Assembly (NCBI GenBank): GCA_024349705.1
Contig: AP026067.1
Coordinates: forward strand, 1-10,560
Direction of reading: 5' to 3'
DNA: 10,560 nt
Source of the DNA: Buchnera aphidicola (Ceratovacuna japonica)
Lineage (GTDB): Bacteria > Pseudomonadota > Gammaproteobacteria > Enterobacterales > Enterobacteriaceae
The translations under genes were made by a program, and so were the position numbers. Each line of letters opens with the position of its first letter. Position 1 is the first letter of the stretch. Below the pieces are notes generated by a model. It had not been told where the DNA came from and did not search any database. It saw only the letters and a program-made list of their open reading frames with translations. Shown one piece after another: positions 1 to 8,913 of the stretch.

Positions 1-1557
1 ATGAAATTTAATTGCAATGTTGAAATAATAAAAGAAGATGTAAAATATATAAATAATCCTACTAAATTATTTAATTTTTTGTGTAAAAAAAAAAAGTTTA
101 CTTTATTATTAGAATCTTCTGAAATAAATACAAAAAATTCATTAGAAAGTATAATTATACTAAAAAGTGCTTTATATATTAAAGCATATAAAAATATTGT
201 TTCAATAATTTCATTAAGTAAAAATGGATTTTATATAATAAAATTTTTAAAAAAAAATATACATAAAGATATAATAATTATAAATTTAAAAAATGGAATA
301 AAATTATTATTTCCTAATAAAATAAATATATTTAATGAAAAAAAAATATTAAAATCTATATCTATTTTAGATTCTATAAGATATATATTTAAATCTATAA
401 AAGATGTAAAAAATAATTCTAAATCTATTTTTTTAGCAGGTTTTTTTTCTTATGACTTAATAAATTATTTTGAAAAATTACCTATATTATCTAAAAATAA
501 TAAATGTCCAGATTTTTGTTTTTACTTGTCCGAAAATTTATTAATACTAGATCATGTAAAAAAAATATGTACAATACAAGGATCTATTTTTAGCAATGAT
601 TTAAGAGATTTTAAAAAAATAAATTGTTACATAAAAAAAATTAAAAATAAAATAGAAAAAATTAAAGAAAAAAAAATATCTACAAAATCTTTTAAAAAAA
701 TAAAAAATAATTTTGTAAAAGAAAGTATTAATGATAGTGAATTTAAAAATCTTATAAAAAAATTACATAAAAAAATAATTTTGGGAGAAATATTTCAAAT
801 TGTAATTTCTAGAAAGTTTTTTGTAAAATGTAATAATCCATTGCTTTCTTATGAAGTTCTTAAAAAGGAAAATCCTAGTCCATATATGTTTTTTATACAA
901 GATATAGATTTTATTCTATTTGGATCATCCCCAGAAAGTGCTTTAAAATATAATCCAAAATCTAATATTGTAGAAATTTATCCAATAGCTGGAACTAGAC
1001 CAAGAGGTTTTAAAAAAGATGGTAACATAGATTTAGATTTAGATAATAAAATAGAATTAGAAATGATTACAGACAAAAAAGAACTTTCTGAACATATAAT
1101 GTTAGTAGATTTAGCTAGAAATGACTTATCTAAAATTTGTAAAACTGGAACTAGATATGTTAAAAGACTATTGCAAATAGATAAATATTCTCATGTAATG
1201 CACTTAGTTTCTAAGGTAACTGGAGAGTTAAAAGAAAATTTTGATATGATTCATGCATATCAAGCATGTATGAATATGGGAACATTAACTGGATCACCAA
1301 AAGTAAAAGCTATGAATTTAATATCTAAATATGAATCATCTATGAGAGGAAGCTATGGTGGAGCAGTTGGTTATATGACAGGATCAGGAATTTTTGATAC
1401 TTGTATCATAATTAGATCTGCATATATAGAAAATAATTTAGCTACAGTACAAGTAGGAGTTGGTATAGTATCAGACTCTATACCAGATTGTGAAATAGAA
1501 GAAAGTAAAAATAAATCAAAAGCCATAATAAATTCTATAATTAAATCTATTTATTAA
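1..1557 (+). CDS. trpE: Anthranilate synthase component I (TrpE), intact
   Basis: Catalytic subunit of anthranilate synthase: converts chorismate plus ammonia (delivered from glutamine by TrpG) to anthranilate and pyruvate, the first step of tryptophan synthesis, in the cytoplasm. The 518 residues match the enteric family length of about 520. The N-terminal domain keeps the LLLESS motif (35-40), which in Salmonella-type TrpE forms the tryptophan feedback site. The C-terminal chorismate-binding domain shows NPSPYMFF (291-298), FGSSPES (307-313), PIAGTRPRG (328-336), KELSEH (360-365), LVDLARNDL (368-376), His398, GTLTGSPK (427-434), YGGAVGY (452-458) and an acidic PDCEIEE end motif (495-501), so it should be active. 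Residues about 185-250 are lysine-rich, as expected from AT-driven drift. The ATG is the first base of the window; no Shine-Dalgarno is evident at the window end that would precede it in a circle. Ten bases after its TAA lies a headless trpG remnant, so the nearest complete partner gene is 472 bp away. Confidence 0.98.
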   Translation: MKFNCNVEIIKEDVKYINNPTKLFNFLCKKKKFTLLLESSEINTKNSLESIIILKSALYIKAYKNIVSIISLSKNGFYIIKFLKKNIHKDIIIINLKNGIKLLFPNKINIFNEKKILKSISILDSIRYIFKSIKDVKNNSKSIFLAGFFSYDLINYFEKLPILSKNNKCPDFCFYLSENLLILDHVKKICTIQGSIFSNDLRDFKKINCYIKKIKNKIEKIKEKKISTKSFKKIKNNFVKESINDSEFKNLIKKLHKKIILGEIFQIVISRKFFVKCNNPLLSYEVLKKENPSPYMFFIQDIDFILFGSSPESALKYNPKSNIVEIYPIAGTRPRGFKKDGNIDLDLDNKIELEMITDKKELSEHIMLVDLARNDLSKICKTGTRYVKRLLQIDKYSHVMHLVSKVTGELKENFDMIHAYQACMNMGTLTGSPKVKAMNLISKYESSMRGSYGGAVGYMTGSGIFDTCIIIRSAYIENNLATVQVGVGIVSDSIPDCEIEESKNKSKAIINSIIKSIY

Positions 1558-1567
1558 ATACAATTTT

Positions 1568-1843
1568 AAAAATGTTGTTCATGGAAAACATTCTTATATA
1601 GTTCATGATAACAAATATATGTTTAATTCTATGCCTAATCCTTTAAAAGTCTCTAGATATCATTCATGGGCTTGTTACAATGCTCCTAAGAATTTTGTGG
1701 TAAGTTCATATTATAAAAAAGTAATAATGTCTCTAAGAAGTAAAAAATATAAAATATGTAGCTTTCAGTTTCATCCAGAATCTATTCTTACTCCTTTGGG
1801 AAATGAATTAATGAAAAATACCATAAAATGGCTTTCTAAATAG
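1568..1843 (+). pseudogene. trpG: 5'-truncated trpG remnant (codons 102-192)
   Basis: This is the 3' 276 bp of trpG, matching the complete copies from codon Lys102 to the TAG stop at a constant offset of 765 bp. It lacks the first 101 codons, including the SPGPG oxyanion region and the nucleophile Cys84, so it cannot have glutaminase activity even though His170 and Glu172 are present. The homology starts abruptly at 1568, ten bases after the trpE stop. An in-frame ATG at 1619 (Met119 of TrpG) could in principle start a 74-residue peptide, but that is an internal methionine of the family and I see no ribosome site for it. It is most simply the left breakpoint of the tandem array. Its sequence has not decayed: it looks the same as the functional copies, which implies recent origin or continuing homogenisation. 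Confidence 0.9.
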
Positions 1844-1911
1844 TTTTTTACACTTTTTATAATAATAAATATGTTTAATAGTTTTATAAAAATTTTTGAA
1901 GTTTGTAATAT

Positions 1912-1973
1912 ATGCATGTGACATTATTTTTTTTTATAAAATTATTTTATAATATTTTTTTTTATACATGCAT
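1912..1973. repeat. Concentric palindrome in the trpG spacer (first of ten, plus one cut short)
   Basis: Outer arms ATGCATGT (1912-1919) and ACATGCAT (1966-1973) are perfect inverted repeats. Centred at the same point is an inner dyad TTATAAAATTATTTTATAA (1934-1952, 9-bp arms around one T). Two T-rich, non-pairing stretches separate inner and outer arms. The same structure recurs at 2677-2738, 3442-3503, 4207-4268, 4972-5033, 5737-5797 (one T shorter), 6501-6562, 7266-7327, 8031-8092 and 8796-8857. The eleventh (9561-9601) keeps the left arm and the inner dyad but has lost the right arm. It may act as a protein site, a weak RNA hairpin or an extrudable cruciform; the sequence does not decide. 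The T-runs do not form a conventional terminator because no GC-rich stem precedes them. Confidence 0.8.
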
Positions 1974-2029
1974 TTAACAAAACAAAATTTTTTTATAAAT
2001 TAAAAATTTAAATTTAAAGAAAAATTATA
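1974..2029 (+). promoter_or_regulatory. trpG leader with weak ribosome site
   Basis: This 56-bp A/T leader lies between the spacer palindrome and the trpG ATG and recurs before every complete copy. It contains a perfect 12-bp palindrome AAATTTAAATTT (2004-2015), followed at once by AAAGA (2016-2020), nine bases before the ATG, which is the only plausible, weak Shine-Dalgarno element. A TATAAT hexamer sits at 1948-1953 inside the upstream palindrome, and GTGACA (1918-1923) resembles a -35 box, but their 24-bp spacing is too long for a normal sigma-70 promoter. TATAAT also occurs by chance easily in DNA this AT-rich. Whether each trpG has its own promoter is therefore open. Confidence 0.35.
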
Positions 2030-2608
2030 ATGCCAAATATTTTTATATTAGATAACATAGATTCTTTTACAAATAATATATCAGAGCAATTAAAAGTTTT
2101 AGGAAATAAAGTATGCATCTATAGAAATGATGAAACAGAAGAAAATATATGCAATGCAATAAAAAAACTTAAAATCAATATAATTTTACTTTCTCCTGGA
2201 CCTGGAGTTCCACGAAAGTCTGGTTGTATGATGAACATAATAAAAAAGTTTAAGAATACTTATCCTATATTAGGAATATGCTTAGGGCATCAAGCAATAA
2301 TAGAATCTTTTGGAGGAAAAATAAAACTTCTGAAAAATGTTGTTCATGGAAAACATTCTTATATAGTTCATGATAACAAATATATGTTTAATTCTATGCC
2401 TAATCCTTTAAAAGTCTCTAGATATCATTCATGGGCTTGTTACAATGCTCCTAAGAATTTTGTGGTAAGTTCATATTATAAAAAAGTAATAATGTCTCTA
2501 AGAAGTAAAAAATATAAAATATGTAGCTTTCAGTTTCATCCAGAATCTATTCTTACTCCTTTGGGAAATGAATTAATGAAAAATACCATAAAATGGCTTT
2601 CTAAATAG
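2030..2608 (+). CDS. trpG: Anthranilate synthase component II (TrpG), copy 1
   Basis: Glutamine amidotransferase subunit of anthranilate synthase: hydrolyses glutamine and channels ammonia to TrpE. The 192 residues form a complete class I (triad) amidotransferase domain, not fused to TrpD as it is in E. coli. Visible landmarks are the family start DNIDSFT (8-14), LSPGPG (54-59, oxyanion and glutamine-binding region), GICLGHQAI (82-90) with nucleophile Cys84, HGK (106-108), RYHS (131-134), and FQFHPES (167-173) with His170 and Glu172 completing the triad. The start fits the family, whose members begin two to three residues before the conserved I-x-x-x-D-N-x-D-S-F motif. This is the complete trpG closest to trpE. 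The 186-bp spacer before it (1844-2029) carries the palindrome and leader described separately. No terminator follows, so co-transcription with trpE or with the next copies is possible. Confidence 0.97.
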   Translation: MPNIFILDNIDSFTNNISEQLKVLGNKVCIYRNDETEENICNAIKKLKINIILLSPGPGVPRKSGCMMNIIKKFKNTYPILGICLGHQAIIESFGGKIKLLKNVVHGKHSYIVHDNKYMFNSMPNPLKVSRYHSWACYNAPKNFVVSSYYKKVIMSLRSKKYKICSFQFHPESILTPLGNELMKNTIKWLSK

Positions 2609-2794
2609 TTTTTTACACTTTTTATAATAATAAATATGTTTAATAGTTTTATAAAAATTTTTGAAGTTTGTAATATATGCATGTGACATTATTTTTTTTT
2701 ATAAAATTATTTTATAATATTTTTTTTTATACATGCATTTAACAAAACAAAATTTTTTTATAAATTAAAAATTTAAATTTAAAGAAAAATTATA

Positions 2795-3373
2795 ATGCCA
2801 AATATTTTTATATTAGATAACATAGATTCTTTTACAAATAATATATCAGAGCAATTAAAAGTTTTAGGAAATAAAGTATGCATCTATAGAAATGATGAAA
2901 CAGAAGAAAATATATGCAATGCAATAAAAAAACTTAAAATCAATATAATTTTACTTTCTCCTGGACCTGGAGTTCCACGAAAGTCTGGTTGTATGATGAA
3001 CATAATAAAAAAGTTTAAGAATACTTATCCTATATTAGGAATATGCTTAGGGCATCAAGCAATAATAGAATCTTTTGGAGGAAAAATAAAACTTCTGAAA
3101 AATGTTGTTCATGGAAAACATTCTTATATAGTTCATGATAACAAATATATGTTTAATTCTATGCCTAATCCTTTAAAAGTCTCTAGATATCATTCATGGG
3201 CTTGTTACAATGCTCCTAAGAATTTTGTGGTAAGTTCATATTATAAAAAAGTAATAATGTCTCTAAGAAGTAAAAAATATAAAATATGTAGCTTTCAGTT
3301 TCATCCAGAATCTATTCTTACTCCTTTGGGAAATGAATTAATGAAAAATACCATAAAATGGCTTTCTAAATAG
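2795..3373 (+). CDS. trpG: TrpG, copy 2
   Basis: Same 192-residue protein as copy 1, with its Cys84 codon at 3044-3046. Its first 303 bp close repeat unit 2 and its last 276 bp open unit 3, the unit boundary being at 3097/3098. The preceding spacer is 2609-2794 (186 bp) with an intact palindrome at 2677-2738 and the same weak AAAGA ribosome site. Nothing in the sequence suggests specialisation relative to the other copies, so it appears to add dosage only. Confidence 0.96.
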   Translation: MPNIFILDNIDSFTNNISEQLKVLGNKVCIYRNDETEENICNAIKKLKINIILLSPGPGVPRKSGCMMNIIKKFKNTYPILGICLGHQAIIESFGGKIKLLKNVVHGKHSYIVHDNKYMFNSMPNPLKVSRYHSWACYNAPKNFVVSSYYKKVIMSLRSKKYKICSFQFHPESILTPLGNELMKNTIKWLSK

Positions 3374-3559
3374 TTTTTTACACTTTTTATAATAATAAAT
3401 ATGTTTAATAGTTTTATAAAAATTTTTGAAGTTTGTAATATATGCATGTGACATTATTTTTTTTTATAAAATTATTTTATAATATTTTTTTTTATACATG
3501 CATTTAACAAAACAAAATTTTTTTATAAATTAAAAATTTAAATTTAAAGAAAAATTATA

Positions 3560-4138
3560 ATGCCAAATATTTTTATATTAGATAACATAGATTCTTTTAC
3601 AAATAATATATCAGAGCAATTAAAAGTTTTAGGAAATAAAGTATGCATCTATAGAAATGATGAAACAGAAGAAAATATATGCAATGCAATAAAAAAACTT
3701 AAAATCAATATAATTTTACTTTCTCCTGGACCTGGAGTTCCACGAAAGTCTGGTTGTATGATGAACATAATAAAAAAGTTTAAGAATACTTATCCTATAT
3801 TAGGAATATGCTTAGGGCATCAAGCAATAATAGAATCTTTTGGAGGAAAAATAAAACTTCTGAAAAATGTTGTTCATGGAAAACATTCTTATATAGTTCA
3901 TGATAACAAATATATGTTTAATTCTATGCCTAATCCTTTAAAAGTCTCTAGATATCATTCATGGGCTTGTTACAATGCTCCTAAGAATTTTGTGGTAAGT
4001 TCATATTATAAAAAAGTAATAATGTCTCTAAGAAGTAAAAAATATAAAATATGTAGCTTTCAGTTTCATCCAGAATCTATTCTTACTCCTTTGGGAAATG
4101 AATTAATGAAAAATACCATAAAATGGCTTTCTAAATAG
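3560..4138 (+). CDS. trpG: TrpG, copy 3
   Basis: Complete gene with all three triad residues, translating to the same protein as copy 1. It spans the boundary of units 3 and 4 (3862/3863). Spacer 3374-3559 is full length with the palindrome at 3442-3503. No silent change relative to copies 1 and 2 was noticed when reading the aligned lines. Confidence 0.96.
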   Translation: MPNIFILDNIDSFTNNISEQLKVLGNKVCIYRNDETEENICNAIKKLKINIILLSPGPGVPRKSGCMMNIIKKFKNTYPILGICLGHQAIIESFGGKIKLLKNVVHGKHSYIVHDNKYMFNSMPNPLKVSRYHSWACYNAPKNFVVSSYYKKVIMSLRSKKYKICSFQFHPESILTPLGNELMKNTIKWLSK

Positions 4139-4324
4139 TTTTTTACACTTTTTATAATAATAAATATGTTTAATAGTTTTATAAAAATTTTTGAAGTTTG
4201 TAATATATGCATGTGACATTATTTTTTTTTATAAAATTATTTTATAATATTTTTTTTTATACATGCATTTAACAAAACAAAATTTTTTTATAAATTAAAA
4301 ATTTAAATTTAAAGAAAAATTATA

Positions 4325-4903
4325 ATGCCAAATATTTTTATATTAGATAACATAGATTCTTTTACAAATAATATATCAGAGCAATTAAAAGTTTTAGGAA
4401 ATAAAGTATGCATCTATAGAAATGATGAAACAGAAGAAAATATATGCAATGCAATAAAAAAACTTAAAATCAATATAATTTTACTTTCTCCTGGACCTGG
4501 AGTTCCACGAAAGTCTGGTTGTATGATGAACATAATAAAAAAGTTTAAGAATACTTATCCTATATTAGGAATATGCTTAGGGCATCAAGCAATAATAGAA
4601 TCTTTTGGAGGAAAAATAAAACTTCTGAAAAATGTTGTTCATGGAAAACATTCTTATATAGTTCATGATAACAAATATATGTTTAATTCTATGCCTAATC
4701 CTTTAAAAGTCTCTAGATATCATTCATGGGCTTGTTACAATGCTCCTAAGAATTTTGTGGTAAGTTCATATTATAAAAAAGTAATAATGTCTCTAAGAAG
4801 TAAAAAATATAAAATATGTAGCTTTCAGTTTCATCCAGAATCTATTCTTACTCCTTTGGGAAATGAATTAATGAAAAATACCATAAAATGGCTTTCTAAA
4901 TAG
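4325..4903 (+). CDS. trpG: TrpG, copy 4
   Basis: Complete gene with the Cys84 codon at 4574-4576, spanning the boundary of units 4 and 5 (4627/4628). Spacer 4139-4324 is 186 bp with the palindrome at 4207-4268. Because its 3' part lies exactly 3060 bp (four units) from the truncated remnant after trpE, it can be compared with that remnant directly: from 4628 on the two read the same through the stop codon and spacer, while the ten bases before it differ. Confidence 0.96.
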   Translation: MPNIFILDNIDSFTNNISEQLKVLGNKVCIYRNDETEENICNAIKKLKINIILLSPGPGVPRKSGCMMNIIKKFKNTYPILGICLGHQAIIESFGGKIKLLKNVVHGKHSYIVHDNKYMFNSMPNPLKVSRYHSWACYNAPKNFVVSSYYKKVIMSLRSKKYKICSFQFHPESILTPLGNELMKNTIKWLSK

Positions 4904-5089
4904 TTTTTTACACTTTTTATAATAATAAATATGTTTAATAGTTTTATAAAAATTTTTGAAGTTTGTAATATATGCATGTGACATTATTTTTTTTTATAAA
5001 ATTATTTTATAATATTTTTTTTTATACATGCATTTAACAAAACAAAATTTTTTTATAAATTAAAAATTTAAATTTAAAGAAAAATTATA

Positions 5090-5668
5090 ATGCCAAATAT
5101 TTTTATATTAGATAACATAGATTCTTTTACAAATAATATATCAGAGCAATTAAAAGTTTTAGGAAATAAAGTATGCATCTATAGAAATGATGAAACAGAA
5201 GAAAATATATGCAATGCAATAAAAAAACTTAAAATCAATATAATTTTACTTTCTCCTGGACCTGGAGTTCCACGAAAGTCTGGTTGTATGATGAACATAA
5301 TAAAAAAGTTTAAGAATACTTATCCTATATTAGGAATATGCTTAGGGCATCAAGCAATAATAGAATCTTTTGGAGGAAAAATAAAACTTCTGAAAAATGT
5401 TGTTCATGGAAAACATTCTTATATAGTTCATGATAACAAATATATGTTTAATTCTATGCCTAATCCTTTAAAAGTCTCTAGATATCATTCATGGGCTTGT
5501 TACAATGCTCCTAAGAATTTTGTGGTAAGTTCATATTATAAAAAAGTAATAATGTCTCTAAGAAGTAAAAAATATAAAATATGTAGCTTTCAGTTTCATC
5601 CAGAATCTATTCTTACTCCTTTGGGAAATGAATTAATGAAAAATACCATAAAATGGCTTTCTAAATAG
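5090..5668 (+). CDS. trpG: TrpG, copy 5
   Basis: Complete gene spanning the boundary of units 5 and 6 (5392/5393). It is four units (3060 bp) from copy 1 and reads the same in the aligned lines. The spacer before it (4904-5089) is standard, with the palindrome at 4972-5033. The spacer after it is the only one with a length change, so this gene opens the odd 764-bp unit. Confidence 0.96.
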   Translation: MPNIFILDNIDSFTNNISEQLKVLGNKVCIYRNDETEENICNAIKKLKINIILLSPGPGVPRKSGCMMNIIKKFKNTYPILGICLGHQAIIESFGGKIKLLKNVVHGKHSYIVHDNKYMFNSMPNPLKVSRYHSWACYNAPKNFVVSSYYKKVIMSLRSKKYKICSFQFHPESILTPLGNELMKNTIKWLSK

Positions 5669-5853
5669 TTTTTTACACTTTTTATAATAATAAATATGTT
5701 TAATAGTTTTATAAAAATTTTTGAAGTTTGTAATATATGCATGTGACATTATTTTTTTTTATAAAATTATTTTATAATATTTTTTTTATACATGCATTTA
5801 ACAAAACAAAATTTTTTTATAAATTAAAAATTTAAATTTAAAGAAAAATTATA

Positions 5854-6432
5854 ATGCCAAATATTTTTATATTAGATAACATAGATTCTTTTACAAATAA
5901 TATATCAGAGCAATTAAAAGTTTTAGGAAATAAAGTATGCATCTATAGAAATGATGAAACAGAAGAAAATATATGCAATGCAATAAAAAAACTTAAAATC
6001 AATATAATTTTACTTTCTCCTGGACCTGGAGTTCCACGAAAGTCTGGTTGTATGATGAACATAATAAAAAAGTTTAAGAATACTTATCCTATATTAGGAA
6101 TATGCTTAGGGCATCAAGCAATAATAGAATCTTTTGGAGGAAAAATAAAACTTCTGAAAAATGTTGTTCATGGAAAACATTCTTATATAGTTCATGATAA
6201 CAAATATATGTTTAATTCTATGCCTAATCCTTTAAAAGTCTCTAGATATCATTCATGGGCTTGTTACAATGCTCCTAAGAATTTTGTGGTAAGTTCATAT
6301 TATAAAAAAGTAATAATGTCTCTAAGAAGTAAAAAATATAAAATATGTAGCTTTCAGTTTCATCCAGAATCTATTCTTACTCCTTTGGGAAATGAATTAA
6401 TGAAAAATACCATAAAATGGCTTTCTAAATAG
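5854..6432 (+). CDS. trpG: TrpG, copy 6 (preceded by the 1-bp-shorter spacer)
   Basis: Coding sequence as in the other copies, with the Cys84 codon at 6103-6105. Its upstream spacer (5669-5853) is 185 bp instead of 186, because the second T-run of the palindrome is T8 (5780-5787) rather than T9. The palindrome arms (5737-5744 and 5790-5797) and the AAAGA site nine bases before the ATG are unaffected, so no effect on expression is expected. It spans the boundary of units 6 and 7 (6156/6157). Confidence 0.96.
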   Translation: MPNIFILDNIDSFTNNISEQLKVLGNKVCIYRNDETEENICNAIKKLKINIILLSPGPGVPRKSGCMMNIIKKFKNTYPILGICLGHQAIIESFGGKIKLLKNVVHGKHSYIVHDNKYMFNSMPNPLKVSRYHSWACYNAPKNFVVSSYYKKVIMSLRSKKYKICSFQFHPESILTPLGNELMKNTIKWLSK

Positions 6433-6618
6433 TTTTTTACACTTTTTATAATAATAAATATGTTTAATAGTTTTATAAAAATTTTTGAAGTTTGTAATAT
6501 ATGCATGTGACATTATTTTTTTTTATAAAATTATTTTATAATATTTTTTTTTATACATGCATTTAACAAAACAAAATTTTTTTATAAATTAAAAATTTAA
6601 ATTTAAAGAAAAATTATA

Positions 6619-7197
6619 ATGCCAAATATTTTTATATTAGATAACATAGATTCTTTTACAAATAATATATCAGAGCAATTAAAAGTTTTAGGAAATAAAG
6701 TATGCATCTATAGAAATGATGAAACAGAAGAAAATATATGCAATGCAATAAAAAAACTTAAAATCAATATAATTTTACTTTCTCCTGGACCTGGAGTTCC
6801 ACGAAAGTCTGGTTGTATGATGAACATAATAAAAAAGTTTAAGAATACTTATCCTATATTAGGAATATGCTTAGGGCATCAAGCAATAATAGAATCTTTT
6901 GGAGGAAAAATAAAACTTCTGAAAAATGTTGTTCATGGAAAACATTCTTATATAGTTCATGATAACAAATATATGTTTAATTCTATGCCTAATCCTTTAA
7001 AAGTCTCTAGATATCATTCATGGGCTTGTTACAATGCTCCTAAGAATTTTGTGGTAAGTTCATATTATAAAAAAGTAATAATGTCTCTAAGAAGTAAAAA
7101 ATATAAAATATGTAGCTTTCAGTTTCATCCAGAATCTATTCTTACTCCTTTGGGAAATGAATTAATGAAAAATACCATAAAATGGCTTTCTAAATAG
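6619..7197 (+). CDS. trpG: TrpG, copy 7
   Basis: Complete gene with full-length spacer 6433-6618 and palindrome at 6501-6562. The T9 run is restored here, so the one-base change upstream of copy 6 is private to that unit rather than inherited by later ones. It spans the boundary of units 7 and 8 (6921/6922). Confidence 0.96.
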   Translation: MPNIFILDNIDSFTNNISEQLKVLGNKVCIYRNDETEENICNAIKKLKINIILLSPGPGVPRKSGCMMNIIKKFKNTYPILGICLGHQAIIESFGGKIKLLKNVVHGKHSYIVHDNKYMFNSMPNPLKVSRYHSWACYNAPKNFVVSSYYKKVIMSLRSKKYKICSFQFHPESILTPLGNELMKNTIKWLSK

Positions 7198-7383
7198 TTT
7201 TTTACACTTTTTATAATAATAAATATGTTTAATAGTTTTATAAAAATTTTTGAAGTTTGTAATATATGCATGTGACATTATTTTTTTTTATAAAATTATT
7301 TTATAATATTTTTTTTTATACATGCATTTAACAAAACAAAATTTTTTTATAAATTAAAAATTTAAATTTAAAGAAAAATTATA

Positions 7384-7962
7384 ATGCCAAATATTTTTAT
7401 ATTAGATAACATAGATTCTTTTACAAATAATATATCAGAGCAATTAAAAGTTTTAGGAAATAAAGTATGCATCTATAGAAATGATGAAACAGAAGAAAAT
7501 ATATGCAATGCAATAAAAAAACTTAAAATCAATATAATTTTACTTTCTCCTGGACCTGGAGTTCCACGAAAGTCTGGTTGTATGATGAACATAATAAAAA
7601 AGTTTAAGAATACTTATCCTATATTAGGAATATGCTTAGGGCATCAAGCAATAATAGAATCTTTTGGAGGAAAAATAAAACTTCTGAAAAATGTTGTTCA
7701 TGGAAAACATTCTTATATAGTTCATGATAACAAATATATGTTTAATTCTATGCCTAATCCTTTAAAAGTCTCTAGATATCATTCATGGGCTTGTTACAAT
7801 GCTCCTAAGAATTTTGTGGTAAGTTCATATTATAAAAAAGTAATAATGTCTCTAAGAAGTAAAAAATATAAAATATGTAGCTTTCAGTTTCATCCAGAAT
7901 CTATTCTTACTCCTTTGGGAAATGAATTAATGAAAAATACCATAAAATGGCTTTCTAAATAG
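7384..7962 (+). CDS. trpG: TrpG, copy 8
   Basis: Complete 192-residue gene spanning the boundary of units 8 and 9 (7686/7687). Spacer 7198-7383 is 186 bp with the palindrome at 7266-7327. It lies 1530 bp (two units) after copy 6, and the aligned lines read the same through the gene. Confidence 0.96.
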   Translation: MPNIFILDNIDSFTNNISEQLKVLGNKVCIYRNDETEENICNAIKKLKINIILLSPGPGVPRKSGCMMNIIKKFKNTYPILGICLGHQAIIESFGGKIKLLKNVVHGKHSYIVHDNKYMFNSMPNPLKVSRYHSWACYNAPKNFVVSSYYKKVIMSLRSKKYKICSFQFHPESILTPLGNELMKNTIKWLSK

Positions 7963-8148
7963 TTTTTTACACTTTTTATAATAATAAATATGTTTAATAG
8001 TTTTATAAAAATTTTTGAAGTTTGTAATATATGCATGTGACATTATTTTTTTTTATAAAATTATTTTATAATATTTTTTTTTATACATGCATTTAACAAA
8101 ACAAAATTTTTTTATAAATTAAAAATTTAAATTTAAAGAAAAATTATA

Positions 8149-8727
8149 ATGCCAAATATTTTTATATTAGATAACATAGATTCTTTTACAAATAATATAT
8201 CAGAGCAATTAAAAGTTTTAGGAAATAAAGTATGCATCTATAGAAATGATGAAACAGAAGAAAATATATGCAATGCAATAAAAAAACTTAAAATCAATAT
8301 AATTTTACTTTCTCCTGGACCTGGAGTTCCACGAAAGTCTGGTTGTATGATGAACATAATAAAAAAGTTTAAGAATACTTATCCTATATTAGGAATATGC
8401 TTAGGGCATCAAGCAATAATAGAATCTTTTGGAGGAAAAATAAAACTTCTGAAAAATGTTGTTCATGGAAAACATTCTTATATAGTTCATGATAACAAAT
8501 ATATGTTTAATTCTATGCCTAATCCTTTAAAAGTCTCTAGATATCATTCATGGGCTTGTTACAATGCTCCTAAGAATTTTGTGGTAAGTTCATATTATAA
8601 AAAAGTAATAATGTCTCTAAGAAGTAAAAAATATAAAATATGTAGCTTTCAGTTTCATCCAGAATCTATTCTTACTCCTTTGGGAAATGAATTAATGAAA
8701 AATACCATAAAATGGCTTTCTAAATAG
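8149..8727 (+). CDS. trpG: TrpG, copy 9
   Basis: Complete gene with triad residues Cys84, His170 and Glu172, spanning the boundary of units 9 and 10 (8451/8452). Spacer 7963-8148 carries the palindrome at 8031-8092. It is the last copy followed by a complete spacer (8728-8913). Confidence 0.96.
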   Translation: MPNIFILDNIDSFTNNISEQLKVLGNKVCIYRNDETEENICNAIKKLKINIILLSPGPGVPRKSGCMMNIIKKFKNTYPILGICLGHQAIIESFGGKIKLLKNVVHGKHSYIVHDNKYMFNSMPNPLKVSRYHSWACYNAPKNFVVSSYYKKVIMSLRSKKYKICSFQFHPESILTPLGNELMKNTIKWLSK

Positions 8728-8913
8728 TTTTTTACACTTTTTATAATAATAAATATGTTTAATAGTTTTATAAAAATTTTTGAAGTTTGTAATATATGCA
8801 TGTGACATTATTTTTTTTTATAAAATTATTTTATAATATTTTTTTTTATACATGCATTTAACAAAACAAAATTTTTTTATAAATTAAAAATTTAAATTTA
8901 AAGAAAAATTATA

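Noticed and set aside
1553..1618. Programmed frameshift fusing TrpE to the trpG remnant
   Set aside because: The remnant's frame is open back into the end of trpE, but there is no slippery signal and the fused part would lack the catalytic cysteine; the openness is likely chance.
1619..1843. A separate 74-residue gene
   Set aside because: It is TrpG from Met119 onward in the truncated remnant. It has no own ribosome site and no complete domain.
1844..1973. Rho-independent terminator after trpG
   Set aside because: Long T-runs exist, but no GC-containing stem directly precedes them; the outer palindrome arms are 46 bases apart.
1964..1975. DnaA box in the right palindrome arm
   Set aside because: TTATACATG matches only seven of nine positions, and its last two bases are part of the palindrome, so it is kept as a remark and not as a feature.
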